Source: Kitasatospora acidiphila
GTDB lineage: Bacteria > Actinomycetota > Actinomycetes > Streptomycetales > Streptomycetaceae
Direction of reading: 5' to 3'
NCBI RefSeq assembly: GCF_006636205.1
Contig: NZ_VIGB01000003.1
Span: 8,186,501-8,250,500, forward strand
DNA: 64,000 nucleotides
The position numbers and the translations under genes are program-made. This document shows, piece by piece, positions 1-9,583 of this stretch. The notes under the pieces were generated by a model that worked only from the letters and a program-made list of their open reading frames with translations, was not told where the DNA came from and ran no database searches. Each line of letters opens with the position of its first letter. Positions within the stretch are counted from its first letter, which is position 1.

Positions 1-18
1 ATTTCAACAGAGTGTTGA

Positions 19-420
19 CGCGATGTTTCCAAGGCGCTCAGCTGGGCGTCAACACGGCAGCGCATAGCGGTGGGCGGTATCCGCTCGCTCGTCAAGATCA
101 ACCTGGATGATGCGCGGAACATCGTGATCATCTCGGTCTCGCTGGCGATCGGCGTCGTCCCGCTGGCTGCGCCCGATGTCCGCGACCCGCGCGGCCAGTT
201 GGCGCTGGCGATCGGCGTCGTCCCGCTGGCTGCGCCCGATGTCCGCGACCCGCGCGGCCAGTTGGTCACCCCGGGCATCTACCACGACTTCCCGTCCTGG
301 GCGCAGACCATCTTCGGCAGCGGCATCAGCGCCGGCGCCCTCACCGCGGTCGCGCTCAACCTGCTCTTCCATCACATGGGCGCGCGCCGGCGACGGGACC
401 GGGTGGCACTGGCGCCGTAG
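19..420 (+). pseudogene. C-terminal remnant of an NCS2-type purine/xanthine permease
   Basis: The readable frame resembles the end of nucleobase:cation symporter-2 proteins: a GGIRSL segment, a hydrophobic helix (NIVIISVSLAIGVVPLAAP), then YHDFPSWAQTIFGSGISAGA and a last helix ending LNLLFHHMG. Intact family members have more than 400 residues and about 12-14 helices. Only about the last 100 residues are present, and the sequence before position 60 does not read as permease. An in-frame 63-bp duplication repeats 20 residues that family members carry once. I infer a truncated, probably non-functional gene. A start outside the window is unlikely because a stop lies at 16-18. Confidence 0.6.
142..267. 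repeat. 63-bp tandem duplication inside the permease remnant
   Basis: Bases 142-202 recur at 205-265 without a mismatch, with a 63-bp period. The duplication keeps frame and repeats the segment LAIGVVPLAAPDVRDPRGQL. It looks like a recent slippage or unequal-exchange event in a gene no longer under selection. Confidence 0.9.
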
Positions 421-507
421 TCCGACGGCTTCTTCGTGCTTGCACGGCAAGACACTTGGAACTTCCGACCGCACTTGACTCCGGGCCGATGATCCCGCAG
501 GCTGCAG

Positions 508-552
508 GGGTGAGTGAGTATTCACCCACCCCTGCTCCCGCCTAGCGGGAGC
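508..552. promoter_or_regulatory. Two inverted repeats upstream of the NmrA-like gene
   Basis: GGGTGA, 8 bases, TCACCC lies at 508-527. A second dyad, GCTCCCG, 5 bases, CGGGAGC, lies at 534-552. The ribosome site GAGGAGG and a GTG start at 572 follow at once. The first dyad could be an operator for a local repressor. The second sits in the leader and could be an operator or an mRNA hairpin. No regulator gene adjoins them. Confidence 0.5.
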
Positions 553-571
553 CTGATCGAGGAGGACACCA

Positions 572-1423
572 GTGATCGTCGTCACCGGCGCCACCGGCGG
601 CATCGGCCGCCGCCTGGTCGACCAACTGCTGGCCGAGGGTGCCCCGGTTCGCGCCCTGACCAGGAACCCCGCGAACGCCGGCCTGCCGATCGCCGCGCAG
701 ACCGTGCGGGCCGACTTCACCGCCGGGCAACCCCTGGAGCCACTGCTGGAGGGCGCCGAGGCGCTCTACCTCAACCTCGCGGCCACCGGCGAGCAGGGCA
801 CCCAGGCGCTGATCCGGGCCGCCGGGAACGCCGGGGTCCGCCGGATCGTCTTCAACTCCGCGATGGCCGTCACCGGGCTGGCCGGCCGGCCCAGCCTGAT
901 CGGCCAACTGCACGTGCCGGTCGAGGAGGCGATCCGGGCGACCGGTCTCGAATGGTGCTTCATCCGCGGCGGGATGTACGCGACCAACAGCCTGAACTGG
1001 GCGCCCGCCATCCGCGCCACCGGCACCGTGCACGCCCCCTACGGCCAGGCCGTGGTGGCCCCGGTGCACGAGGCGGACGTTGCCGATGTCACCGCCCGCG
1101 CCCTGCTCGACCGGGACGGCACCCACAACGGCACGGTGCACACTCTGACCGGCACCCAGCCGCTGACGGTCGCCCAGCAGGTGGAGCAGATCGGCCAGGC
1201 CATCGGGCGCGAGCTCAGCTTCGTCGAGGTCGGCGAGGAGGACGCCCTGGAGGCACAGGTGGCCCACGGGGTGCCGCGCCCGCTCGCGGCCGAACTGCTG
1301 CGGTTCCTGGCCGCCTCGGTCGGTGCGGTGCCCGAGATGACGGACACCATCGAGCAGGTGACGGGCCGGCCGGCGCGCAGCTATGCCGACTGGGCGCGCG
1401 ACCACGCGGCCGACTTCCGCTGA
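572..1423 (+). CDS. NmrA-like NAD(P)-binding oxidoreductase
   Basis: This 283-residue protein starts at GTG 572, well placed after GAGGAGG. It opens with the Rossmann motif VTGATGGIGRRLVDQLL, the glycine pattern of atypical short-chain dehydrogenases (NmrA/NAD(P)H-binding group). Further regions match the family: ALTRN after strand 2, LNLAATGEQG, and a SAMAV-WCFIRGGMYATN stretch typical of enzymes in which the classical YxxxK is degenerate. Such proteins are cytosolic quinone or enone reductases, or redox sensors. The substrate cannot be told from sequence. It stands alone between its own leader dyads and a strong terminator. Confidence 0.85.
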   Translation: MIVVTGATGGIGRRLVDQLLAEGAPVRALTRNPANAGLPIAAQTVRADFTAGQPLEPLLEGAEALYLNLAATGEQGTQALIRAAGNAGVRRIVFNSAMAVTGLAGRPSLIGQLHVPVEEAIRATGLEWCFIRGGMYATNSLNWAPAIRATGTVHAPYGQAVVAPVHEADVADVTARALLDRDGTHNGTVHTLTGTQPLTVAQQVEQIGQAIGRELSFVEVGEEDALEAQVAHGVPRPLAAELLRFLAASVGAVPEMTDTIEQVTGRPARSYADWARDHAADFR

Positions 1424-1430
1424 TGCGGTC

Positions 1431-1479
1431 CCGTGGTCCGTTGGCGGCCGCCGAACTCCCGGCCGCCAACGGACCACGG
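1431..1479. terminator. Strong hairpin terminator after the NmrA-like gene
   Basis: A 19-bp perfect stem (1431-1449 with 1461-1479) and an 11-base loop begin 7 bases after the stop at 1423. There is no U tract, as is common in actinomycetes. Confidence 0.85.
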
Positions 1480-1752
1480 GCTTGCGGAACGGGCGGGCGA
1501 CCTGCGGGTTCATCCACGGCTGGATGGCGCGCCACCCCTCGCACGCCGATCTCGCCCACCAGGACAGCGGCCAGGCGTCCGGCTGAGGACCGCCCTGGGC
1601 GGTCAGCCGGGTGCCCGTTCGGCCCCGAAGCGCCCGGTCCACCGAAGGGCCCAGCCTGACGCGCCCTCATCCGCGCCGCGGGCGAGGATGGCGGCGTTGT
1701 CGGCCGCGCGGTGGGCGCGGCGGGATCGGGGCACCCAGGAAGAAGCAGACGC
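1480..1752. other. Intergenic stretch without a recognisable gene
   Basis: Between the hairpin and the oxidase start I see only short open frames with no family resemblance. The last 20 bases carry the ribosome site AGGAAG for the oxidase. A promoter for that gene must lie here, but no confident -10/-35 pair stands out. Confidence 0.5.
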
Positions 1753-3298
1753 ATGACGATCGATCGACGGCGGCTCCTGACCGCGTTGGGCGCCACCGGC
1801 GCCATGGTGATGACGGGGGCGCGCGGCGCGGCGGCCCAGGCCGCTACCGGGACTCGCACCGGCCCCGACCTGCTGCCGGGCATCGACGCCTGGCCGGTCC
1901 GGCCCCGGGGGACCGCCGCCGCACCACCCGACTGGAAGGCGCTCAAGGCCCGACTGGGCAGCCGGCTGGTGATGCCCAGCGACCCGTCCTACAGCTACGA
2001 GCGGCTCGGCTTCAACGAGTTGAACGACCAGCAGATGCCCGCCGCCGTCGCCCGGTGCGTATCGGCCGGCGACGTCCAGGCCTGCCTCGACGTGGCCCGG
2101 GGCCACGGGATCCCGATCGCGGCCCGCAGCGGCGGGCACAGCTACCTCGGCTACAGCGTCCCGAACGGCGGCCTGGTGATCGACCTGCGCTACCTGTGCC
2201 AGGTGCGGGTGCGCTCCGACGGCACCGCGCTGGTCGGGGCCGGAGCCCGGCTGATCGAGGTCTACGCGGGGCTCGCCCAGGCCGGCCGGCTGCTCCCGGC
2301 CGGCTCCTGCCCCACCGTCGGGGTCGCCGGGCTCACCCAGGGCGGCGGCATCGGTGTGCTGACCCGCAAGTACGGGCTGACCTGCGACCGCTTGACCGCC
2401 GCCCAACTGGTCACCGCAGACTCGAAGTTGCTCCTGGCCTCGGCCGAGTCCGAGCCCGACCTGCACTGGGCGCTGCGCGGCGGTGGCGGCGGCAACTTCG
2501 GCGTGGTCACCCAGTTCGCCTTCCGCACGGAGCCGGCGCCCCCGCTGACCGTCTTCATCCTGACCTTCCCGGCCGGCTCCGCCGCTGCCGTCATCGGTGC
2601 CTGGCAGAGCTGGGCGTCGGCGGCGCCCCCCGAGTTGTGGTCCAGCTGCCAGATCGCCAGCGGCACGCCGCCGACCGTCCGGATCGTCGGCTGCTACGTG
2701 GGCGACCAGAGCAGCCTGACACCGCTGATCGACCAACTGGCCGCGGCCGCCGGGGTGCAGCCGACCCGCCTCGTCCAGCCCAAGGACTACCTGGACGCCA
2801 TGAAGTTCATGGCGGGCTGCGCCAGCGACACCATCGAGCAGTGCCACCTGTGGTGGGAGGGCGGCATCCTGCAGCGAGCGTCCTTCATCGCCGAATCCCG
2901 GATGCTGCCCGCCAAGCCGCTGGACGGGGCAAGGTGGCGGACCTGATGGTCGGGCCGAACGGAATGTCCCTGCTGCTGGACGTACTTGGCGGCGCCGTCG
3001 CCGAACTCGCCCCGACGCAACGGCATTCCCGCACCGCCACTCCCTGGCGAGCGCCCAGATCTACGCGGACACCACCCGAGCCGGCTACGCCGCCACCAAG
3101 AAGGCGGTCGACGCCGTCCGCGACGGGCTCGCCGCCCTGGGCGCGACGGGCGCCTACGTCAACTACATCGACGACACCCTGCCGCACTGGGGGCAGGCGT
3201 ACTACGGCAGGAACCTGCCCAAGCTGAAGAAGGTGGCGCGACACTACGACCCGGACCGGGTGTTCGCCTTCCCGCAGTCGGTGGTGAACGGCACCTGA
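1753..3298 (+). pseudogene. Tat-exported FAD-linked oxidase (berberine-bridge type), two frameshifts
   Basis: The ATG at 1753 opens a twin-arginine signal (MTIDRRRLLTALGATGA, Ala-rich h-region), so the enzyme is expected outside the membrane. The FAD_binding_4 domain follows: ARSGGHSYLGYS and the GGGIGVLTRKYGL segment. The C-terminal BBE motif, YVNYIDDTLPHWGQAYYGRN, is present but in a different frame. The frame breaks near 2926 (GGGG, where GGGGG would restore it) and near 3015 (CCCC, where CCCCC would). Reading across both gives about 515 residues, the usual family length. It is therefore either a very recent pseudogene or an intact gene with two sequencing undercalls. Confidence 0.8.
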
Positions 3299-3423
3299 TG
3301 GTGGTTCCGCTCGTCACGGGTGGCTGAAATGCGTGCGGCAGCGGCTCGAAAGGGCCGCTGCCGTGTCGCACTGCGTGCTTCTGCCGCTACGGTCGGCCCA
3401 ACGTGAGAGCCGAAGGAGCCACC

Positions 3424-4956
3424 GTGTACGTTCCCCTCACCGTCCGGGACTTCCTCGACCGGGCGGAGCAGGTCTACCCCGACCGCGTCGCCATCGTCGA
3501 CGAACCCGAGCAACCGGCGCAACCGCTGGGCGAGCTGACCTACCGTCGGATGGCCGAGCTGGCCCGGGCCCAGGCCGCGCGGCTGGACGAACTGGGCGTG
3601 CCCGTCGGCGGACGGGTCGCGGTGATCTCGCAGAACTCGGCCCGGCTGCTCACCGCGTTCTTCGGGGTCTCGGGGTGGGGCCGGGTGCTGGTGCCCGTCA
3701 ACTTCCGGCTGAGCGCCCCCGAGATCGAGTACATCGTGCGGCACAGCGGCGCCGACGTGGTCTACGCCGACCCGTCCTGCGCCCACCTGTTGGACGGGCT
3801 GGATGCCGAGCACCGGTTCGTGCTCGGCGACGACGCCCAGCTCTACCGCGAGGGGGTGGCACCGCGGCCGTGGGCGCAACCGGACGAGGGCGCCACCGCC
3901 ACCATCAACTACACCTCCGGAACCACCGCCCGCCCCAAGGGCGTTGAGCTCACCCACCGCAACCTCTGGCTCAACGCGACAGTGCTCGGGCTGCACGCGG
4001 GACTCTCGGAGAGGGAAACATACCTGCATGTTCTTCCTCAGTTTCATGTGAACGGCTGGGGCATGCCCTTCGGCGTGACCGGCCTGGGCGGACGCCACGT
4101 CATCCTGCGGCAGGTCGACGGCGCGGAGATCCTGCGCCGGGTCGAGCAGCATGGGGTGACCCTGCTGTGCTGCGCGCCCGCCGTGATCAACACCGTGCTG
4201 GACGCCGCCGCCGACTGGGCGGGCGAGATCCCTGGGCGCGACCGGGTACGGGTGATCTGCGCCGGGGCACCGCCGCCGACCCGCACCATCGAGCGGGTCG
4301 GCGAGGAGCTCGGCTGGGAGTTCCAGCAGTTGTACGGCCTCACCGAGACGGCGCCGCTGCTGACCTTCAACCGCACCCGGGCCGAGTGGGACGAGCTGCC
4401 GCCCGCCGAAAGGGCCGCCCGGCTCGGCCGCGCCGGGGCACCGGCGCTCGGGGTCCGGCTCGCCCTGGACGCCGACGGGGAGGTGCTGGCCGCCACCAAC
4501 CACGCCCTCCAGGGCTACTGGCAGCAACCCGAGGAGACCGCCAAGGCGCAGGCGGGCGGCTGGTTCCACACCGGCGACGGCGGCCGGCTGGACGAGGACG
4601 GCTATCTGGTGATCTCGGACCGCAAGAAGGACGTGATCATCTCCGGTGGTGAGAACGTCTCCTCCATCGAGGTCGAGGACGCCCTCTGCGCCCACCCGGC
4701 GGTCCGGGAGGCCGCGGTGATCGGCACGCCCGACGAGAAGTGGGGCGAGCTGGTGACCGCCCTGGTGGTGGTGGCCGATGGCGCGCCGCTGACCGAGGCC
4801 GAGCTGATCGCCCACTGCCGCACCAGGCTGGCCGGGTTCAAGTGCCCCAAGCGGGTCGAGTTCACCGATTCCTTGCCGCGCACGGCCACCGGCAAGCTGC
4901 AGAAGTTCAAGATCCGCGAGCCCTACTGGGCCGGCCGGCAGCGGCAGGTGCACTGA
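3424..4956 (+). CDS. Acyl-CoA synthetase (AMP-forming, fatty acid or acyl acid ligase)
   Basis: GTG 3424 is preceded by GAAGGAG, giving 510 residues, normal for ANL-superfamily ligases. The motifs appear in order: NYTSGTTARPKGVELTHRN (ATP-binding loop), YGLTETAP (A5), GWFHTGDGG followed by VISDRKKDVIISGGEN (A7/A8 hinge) and PRTATGKLQKFKIR with the catalytic lysine. The enzyme activates a carboxylic acid as an adenylate and passes it to CoA. It precedes a lipase and a ketosynthase/ACP set on the same strand, so it may supply acyl-CoA to them. That link is inference, and a gap of nearly 400 bases follows. Confidence 0.9.
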   Translation: MYVPLTVRDFLDRAEQVYPDRVAIVDEPEQPAQPLGELTYRRMAELARAQAARLDELGVPVGGRVAVISQNSARLLTAFFGVSGWGRVLVPVNFRLSAPEIEYIVRHSGADVVYADPSCAHLLDGLDAEHRFVLGDDAQLYREGVAPRPWAQPDEGATATINYTSGTTARPKGVELTHRNLWLNATVLGLHAGLSERETYLHVLPQFHVNGWGMPFGVTGLGGRHVILRQVDGAEILRRVEQHGVTLLCCAPAVINTVLDAAADWAGEIPGRDRVRVICAGAPPPTRTIERVGEELGWEFQQLYGLTETAPLLTFNRTRAEWDELPPAERAARLGRAGAPALGVRLALDADGEVLAATNHALQGYWQQPEETAKAQAGGWFHTGDGGRLDEDGYLVISDRKKDVIISGGENVSSIEVEDALCAHPAVREAAVIGTPDEKWGELVTALVVVADGAPLTEAELIAHCRTRLAGFKCPKRVEFTDSLPRTATGKLQKFKIREPYWAGRQRQVH

Positions 4957-5111
4957 CCGGGCGGGCCGCCCGGGCCGGGACGGGTCCGGGCGGCGGGCCA
5001 CCGGGGCTGGGACCGGTCGGGGTGGCCGGTCGGGACGCCGGCCCCTGGCGGCTGGGACGGCGGACGCGGGAGCGTGGCGGGTGAGCACACGAGGTTCGGG
5101 AGGTGAGCACC

Positions 5112-5207
5112 ATGCCTCGGATCCAGATCACCCGGCGGCCCGCCCAGCCGCGCCCGCGCCCGCCGCTCGACCTGCGCACGCCCTCCGGGCGCCCGCTGCC
5201 CTACTGA
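5112..5207 (+). CDS. Possible 31-residue basic, proline-rich peptide
   Basis: An ATG with GGGAGG nine bases upstream opens a short frame rich in Arg and Pro (MPRIQITRRPAQ, ending SGRPLPY). I recognise no family. The remainder of 4957-5345 shows no other gene. High GC favours chance open frames, so this is only a candidate. Confidence 0.25.
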   Translation: MPRIQITRRPAQPRPRPPLDLRTPSGRPLPY

Positions 5208-5345
5208 GCCCGACGCTGGGCCGCAAGCGTGAATCCTGTAGGCCATCCGGGCGCCTGACGATCGAGCAGGTGCTTGGATCGGCAGGCCGGTCGCATACGG
5301 TCGACGGTGGTCCGTCTCCGGTTCCGCGAGCACCCAGGAGTGAGC

Positions 5346-6932
5346 ATGACCACGCCGACGCAGCCTCAGGTCTGCATGACGTTGTCCGCGCTGGCCGCCA
5401 CCGGCGCTACGCCGCGACCGTCGGGGGAGACCTTGGCGCAGCAGACCTGGCGCATCATCGCCGGCGTCTCGCAGCAACTGAGCAACGCCGCGCTGGCGAC
5501 CCAGGGTGCCTGGCAGCTGGCGTGGCTCGCGCTGAGCCCGGACAACGCGAACCTGGCGTACATCGCCAGGACCACCGACGGCTCCAACCAGTTCGCCGTG
5601 GTCTCGCGCGGGACGATCGGCAACATCACCGACATCCTGGAGGACCTCGACGTCGGCACCGTGGTCCCGTTCACCGCGAGCGGCTCGCCGACGCTGGTCG
5701 CCGTCTCCAAGGGAGCCATGACGGCGTTCACCCAGGTCGCCACCATGGTCTCGATCCCGCCGCCGAACGGGGACGTGCTGGGCGTGACGCTGCCGGAGAG
5801 CGCGTTCGCCTATCCGGGCACCACGTTGGCGCAGGCGCTGGCCGGCATGGTCCAGGCAGCGCCCACCACACCGCCGCCGACGGTGTTCGTGACCGGTCAC
5901 AGCCTGGGCGGCTGCATCGCCACCATGCTCGCCCCCTACCTGTACACGCAGGCGCAGAGCTGGACCAACGTCCCGCGGTTCGCGCTCGAGACCTTCGCGG
6001 CCCCAACCGCCGGGCTGCAGAGCTTCGCAACCTACGTCAACGGACTGCCGTGGCTCAGCAACAACCACCACTTCAACGCCTGGGACGCGGTACCGCTGGC
6101 CTGGAGCAGCCTCGGGGTGGTGAAGCAGGACAAGTGGTACCCGACACCCGGCCCGGCCGGCAACACCACCGTGCACGATCTGTTCGCCGTGCTCAACGGG
6201 CTCCGGAAGGGCAACGTCTACGTGCAGCCCGGTGTGCAGCAGCAGTTGCCGCTGGACGGGGACTACTCGGCGCACGATCCGGCGCTGATCAACAGCACCA
6301 CGGCGGACTTCATGGGGCAGGTCGCGTACCAGCACGCCAACAACACCTACCTCGGCCTGCTCCAGGCCCCCCGCATCCCCTCCGGGCCGGTCGTGACCGG
6401 CCTCAGCCAGACCTCCGGCAATGGCTCGGACACGGTGACCATCTACGGGAGCGGCTTCACCCCGGGCATCGCCGGCTTCACCTCGACCGTCGTTGTCGAC
6501 TTCGGCCCCGTCCCGTGCGTCAGCAAGTACGTCGTGTCCTCGGACGGGACCAAGGTCACCGTCAACGTGCCGGACGGCGTCGGCATCGTGGACGTCCGGG
6601 TCACCAACACCCTCGGCACCTCGCCCGCGGCGCCGCTCGGGCAGTTCGCCTATGACGGGCCGGCACCTCTGGTGGTCACCGGCGTCAACCCGATCAGCGG
6701 GCCGGCGAAGAAGACCACGGTCACCATCACCGGCTCGGGGTTCCCCAAGGACGCCGGCGTGGACTTCAAGGACCGGGCGTCGACGTCGGTCACCTGGGTC
6801 TCGGACACCCAACTCACCGCCACCGCGCCCCTGCAGGTCGACGACAGCCAGACGGTGGACATCACAGTGACGGTCGGCGACATCGCCAGCCCCACCAGCC
6901 CGGGCGACGAGTTCACCTACACGGGCCTCTGA
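5346..6932 (+). CDS. Class 3 lipase-like hydrolase with two C-terminal IPT/TIG domains
   Basis: The 528-residue product carries an alpha/beta-hydrolase domain with the nucleophile motif GHSLGG (Ser186) in the lipase class 3 pattern, preceded by the VVSRGT segment. A compatible catalytic His lies in the TTVHDLF area. From about residue 350 two Ig-like IPT/TIG units follow, each opening with VTGL or VTGVNPISGP and containing TVTIYGSGF or TVTITGSGF. No classical signal peptide is visible in MTTPTQPQVCMTLSA. A GTG two codons upstream is an alternative start. TIG domains usually aid binding or extend the protein. The substrate is unknown. Confidence 0.85.
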   Translation: MTTPTQPQVCMTLSALAATGATPRPSGETLAQQTWRIIAGVSQQLSNAALATQGAWQLAWLALSPDNANLAYIARTTDGSNQFAVVSRGTIGNITDILEDLDVGTVVPFTASGSPTLVAVSKGAMTAFTQVATMVSIPPPNGDVLGVTLPESAFAYPGTTLAQALAGMVQAAPTTPPPTVFVTGHSLGGCIATMLAPYLYTQAQSWTNVPRFALETFAAPTAGLQSFATYVNGLPWLSNNHHFNAWDAVPLAWSSLGVVKQDKWYPTPGPAGNTTVHDLFAVLNGLRKGNVYVQPGVQQQLPLDGDYSAHDPALINSTTADFMGQVAYQHANNTYLGLLQAPRIPSGPVVTGLSQTSGNGSDTVTIYGSGFTPGIAGFTSTVVVDFGPVPCVSKYVVSSDGTKVTVNVPDGVGIVDVRVTNTLGTSPAAPLGQFAYDGPAPLVVTGVNPISGPAKKTTVTITGSGFPKDAGVDFKDRASTSVTWVSDTQLTATAPLQVDDSQTVDITVTVGDIASPTSPGDEFTYTGL

Positions 6933-6937
6933 GCCGG

Positions 6938-8011
6938 GTGCACGCGCCTTTGAGCCGACGAACCAGGCCCCCGGCGCTGCGAGCGCACCTGGCCGGCGTC
7001 TGCGCCCACCTGCCCGAGCGGTACGTCTCCATGGCCGAGCGCGAGGCGCAGATCGCCGCCGCCGGACCGTACGCCCCGCCACCGGGCCTGCTGACCCAGC
7101 TCACCGGCGTGCGGGGCGTCCACCTGCTCGACGACGACCAGCAGGCCTCCGACCTCGCCGTGGCCGCCGCCCGCAAGCTGCTGGCCGAGCAGGGCACCGC
7201 CGCCGCCGACATCGACCTCATGATCTTCGCCGCGGCCTCCCAGGACCTGGCCGAGCCGGCCACCGCCCACCTGGTGGCCGCCAAGCTCGGCCTGTCCTGC
7301 CCGGTCTTCGACGTGAAGAACGCCTGCAACAGCGTCCTCAACGCGATGCAGACCGCCGAAGCCCTGATCGCCACCGGCCAGTACCGCAGGGTCGTCGTCG
7401 CCTGCGGCGAGGCGCTCTCGCTCGCCACTCGGCTGCACCTGCCCGATGCGCAGGCCTTCGCCCGGGCACTGCCGTCCTACGGCTTCTCGGACGCCGGCTG
7501 TGCGCTGCTCCTCACCGCCCGGGAGGCCGACCACGACGACCCGCTGCTGGCGACCGGGGTGGTCGCCAGCCGGTTCGCCGCCGACTCCACGGTCTGGTCC
7601 TCGGCCACCATTCGCGGCGGCGGAACCATCGCGGCCCGGCAGGCGCCCGATCCGCAGGCCGGCTGGTTCCAGATGGAGAGCAGCCGGATGCGCGAGACCC
7701 TGCGCGAGCTGACGTTCCGTCAGGTTTTCCCGCTGCTGGACGAACTCGGCCTGACACTGGGCGACTTCGCCTTCGTCGGGGTCCACCAGGTCGCCGTCGC
7801 GGACCTCGACTACGTCTGCGGCCCCCAGGTCGGAGTGCCGCGCGATCGGCTGGTGGTCACCGTCGAGCAGCACGGCAATGTCGCCTCGGCCTCGCTGCCC
7901 CTCCAACTCGCCCGCGCCCTGGAAACCGGGCTGGCCGGCCCGGGCGACCTCATCGCCCTGGTCGGCCTGGCCGCCGGCAGCAGCGCCGGCATCGTGATCA
8001 TCAGACTCTGA
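6938..8011 (+). CDS. Ketoacyl-ACP synthase III-like enzyme
   Basis: The GTG at 6938 follows the lipase stop by five bases and gives 357 residues. The thiolase-fold triad is visible: Cys130 in DVKNACNSVLNAM, His in FVGVHQVAVADLD and Asn in VEQHGNVASASLPL. This is the KAS III/FabH arrangement. Such enzymes start chains by condensing an acyl-CoA with malonyl-ACP. Next come an ACP and a KAS II gene, but no malonyltransferase (FabD), unlike the housekeeping fab cluster. A specialised acyl chain or a paralogous starter unit is therefore more likely than bulk fatty acid synthesis. Confidence 0.88.
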   Translation: MHAPLSRRTRPPALRAHLAGVCAHLPERYVSMAEREAQIAAAGPYAPPPGLLTQLTGVRGVHLLDDDQQASDLAVAAARKLLAEQGTAAADIDLMIFAAASQDLAEPATAHLVAAKLGLSCPVFDVKNACNSVLNAMQTAEALIATGQYRRVVVACGEALSLATRLHLPDAQAFARALPSYGFSDAGCALLLTAREADHDDPLLATGVVASRFAADSTVWSSATIRGGGTIAARQAPDPQAGWFQMESSRMRETLRELTFRQVFPLLDELGLTLGDFAFVGVHQVAVADLDYVCGPQVGVPRDRLVVTVEQHGNVASASLPLQLARALETGLAGPGDLIALVGLAAGSSAGIVIIRL

Positions 8012-8012
8012 C

Positions 8013-8052
8013 GCCCACTGGCCCACTGGCCCACTGGCCCACTGGCCCACTG
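8013..8052. repeat. Five tandem copies of an 8-bp unit (GCCCACTG)
   Basis: Five perfect units fill the gap between the ketosynthase III stop and the ACP ribosome site (AGGGAG). Changes in copy number would alter the spacing of two co-transcribed genes without touching either protein. Confidence 0.95.
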
Positions 8053-8066
8053 CTAGGGAGACCCGC

Positions 8067-8363
8067 ATGACCGCGCTCTACGAGCCCATCAAGACCAAGC
8101 TGGCCCAGCACTTCAACATCCCCGAAGACACCATCACCCCGGACACCACCTTCGACGAGCTGGGCCTGGACTCGCTCGGCAAGGTGGAACTGCTCTGCGT
8201 GCTGCAGGACGAACTCGGCCTGCGGATCCCCGCCACCGACGCGCTGAGCGCCGGCGACACCACGTTCGGCCAGGCCGTCGCCACCGTCGAAGCGGCCCAG
8301 GCCGACGGGTCCGCCGGCGAAGCCGCGCAACACGGCACCACCGCACCCGTGGCCGGAGCATGA
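8067..8363 (+). CDS. Acyl carrier protein
   Basis: This acidic 98-residue protein has the phosphopantetheine site in DELGLDSLGKVELL (Ser36). The helix II sequence downstream, ELGLRIPA, is normal. The tail after residue 75 is a little longer than in primary-metabolism ACPs and is rich in Ala and Gly. The gene lies between two ketosynthase genes and overlaps the second by four bases (ATGA), so all three are probably one transcript, with this ACP carrying the growing chain. Confidence 0.93.
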   Translation: MTALYEPIKTKLAQHFNIPEDTITPDTTFDELGLDSLGKVELLCVLQDELGLRIPATDALSAGDTTFGQAVATVEAAQADGSAGEAAQHGTTAPVAGA

Positions 8364-9583
8364 CCGCCCACGACATCGCCGTCACCGGCCTCGGCCTGGT
8401 CACCCCCGGCGGGCCGGACGTCGCGACGACCTGGGAGGCGGTGTGCGAGGGCCGGGCGACTGCGGCGCTCGATCCGGACCTGGGCGACGTGCCCGTGCCG
8501 ATCAGCTGCCGGGTCCCCGACTTCGACGCCAGGGCACTGCTCGGCCGCGAGGTGTGGCGGATGGACCGCTTCGTCCAGCTGGCCCTGGTGGCCGCCCACC
8601 AGGCCGTCGCCGACGCCCGGTTGGATCCTGCCTCGTGGGACGGCGCCCGGGTCGCGGTGATCGTCGGTGTCGGCGCCGACAGCCGGGACACCGTCTTCAC
8701 CGCCTCACGCAAGATCCTCGAACACGACTACGCGACCATCTCGCCGCTGACCATCCCGAGGGCCACCACCAACGCGGGCGCCGCGGAGATCGGCATCGCG
8801 CTCGGCGCACACGGCCCGAGCATGGCCGTCACCACCGCCTGCGCCTCCGGTGCCACCGCGATCGGCGTGGCCAAGGACCTCCTGGCCGCCGGCCGTTGCG
8901 ACATCGCGCTGGCCGGCGGAGCCGAAGCCCCCTGCCATCCGCTCGGCTCGGTCGGCTTCTCTCAGATGGGCGCCCTGTCCACCCGCCTGCACGACCCGTC
9001 CGCCGCCAGCCGCCCCTTCGATGCCGACCGCGACGGCTTCGTCCTCGCCGAGGGAGCCGGCATCCTCGTCCTGGAGCGCGCCGCCGACGCCCGAGCCCGC
9101 CGAGCCCCCGCGCAGGCCTACCTCGCGGGCTACGGCGCCTCGACCGACGGCCACCACTACGCTGCCCCGCACCCCACCGGCCTCGGCATCGAACGAGCCG
9201 TCACCGCCGCACTCTCCGACGCCGACCTGCACCCCACGGACATCCACCACGTCAACGCCCACGGCACCGGCACGCCGATGAACGACCGCATCGAAGCAGC
9301 CACCCTCCGGCGGATCTTCCGGGGCCGTCCGCCCGCCGTCACTTCCGCCAAGGGCGCCCTCGGCCACACGCTCGGCGCCGCCGGAGCGATCGAGGCCGCG
9401 CTCGCCGTGCTGACCCTGCGGCACCAGACCATCCCACCCACCGCCAACCTGCACCGGCTCGACCCCGAGATCGACCTCGACGTCGTCGCCAAGGAAGCCC
9501 GCCGCACCCGGGTCGACGCCCTGCTGAGCAACTCCTACGGCTTCGGCGGGCACAACGCCATCCTGGTCCTGAAGCGGTCCTGA
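8360..9583 (+). CDS. Ketoacyl-ACP synthase II-like enzyme
   Basis: The 407-residue product shows the KAS I/II triad: Cys161 in TTACASGATAIG, His in HVNAHGTGTPMND and His in GALGHTLGAAGAIEA, plus the closing SNSYGFGGHNA motif. It elongates acyl-ACP by decarboxylative condensation with malonyl-ACP. Its start overlaps the ACP stop, so translation is coupled. The last codons (LKRS) lie inside an 11-bp tandem repeat that also supplies the stop codon. No ketoreductase, dehydratase or aromatase adjoins. Confidence 0.92.
   Translation: MTAHDIAVTGLGLVTPGGPDVATTWEAVCEGRATAALDPDLGDVPVPISCRVPDFDARALLGREVWRMDRFVQLALVAAHQAVADARLDPASWDGARVAVIVGVGADSRDTVFTASRKILEHDYATISPLTIPRATTNAGAAEIGIALGAHGPSMAVTTACASGATAIGVAKDLLAAGRCDIALAGGAEAPCHPLGSVGFSQMGALSTRLHDPSAASRPFDADRDGFVLAEGAGILVLERAADARARRAPAQAYLAGYGASTDGHHYAAPHPTGLGIERAVTAALSDADLHPTDIHHVNAHGTGTPMNDRIEAATLRRIFRGRPPAVTSAKGALGHTLGAAGAIEAALAVLTLRHQTIPPTANLHRLDPEIDLDVVAKEARRTRVDALLSNSYGFGGHNAILVLKRS

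Noticed and set aside
542..7082. Long reverse-strand open frames opposite the oxidoreductase, ligase and lipase genes
   Set aside because: They have no family resemblance, are rich in Arg, Pro and Gly, and mirror the codon bias of the forward genes. They are a by-product of high GC.
8013..8052. CRISPR-like array
   Set aside because: The unit is only 8 bp with no spacers, and no cas genes are present. It is a simple tandem repeat. The 11-bp array at 9565-9619 and the 160-bp precursor units were excluded for the same reason.
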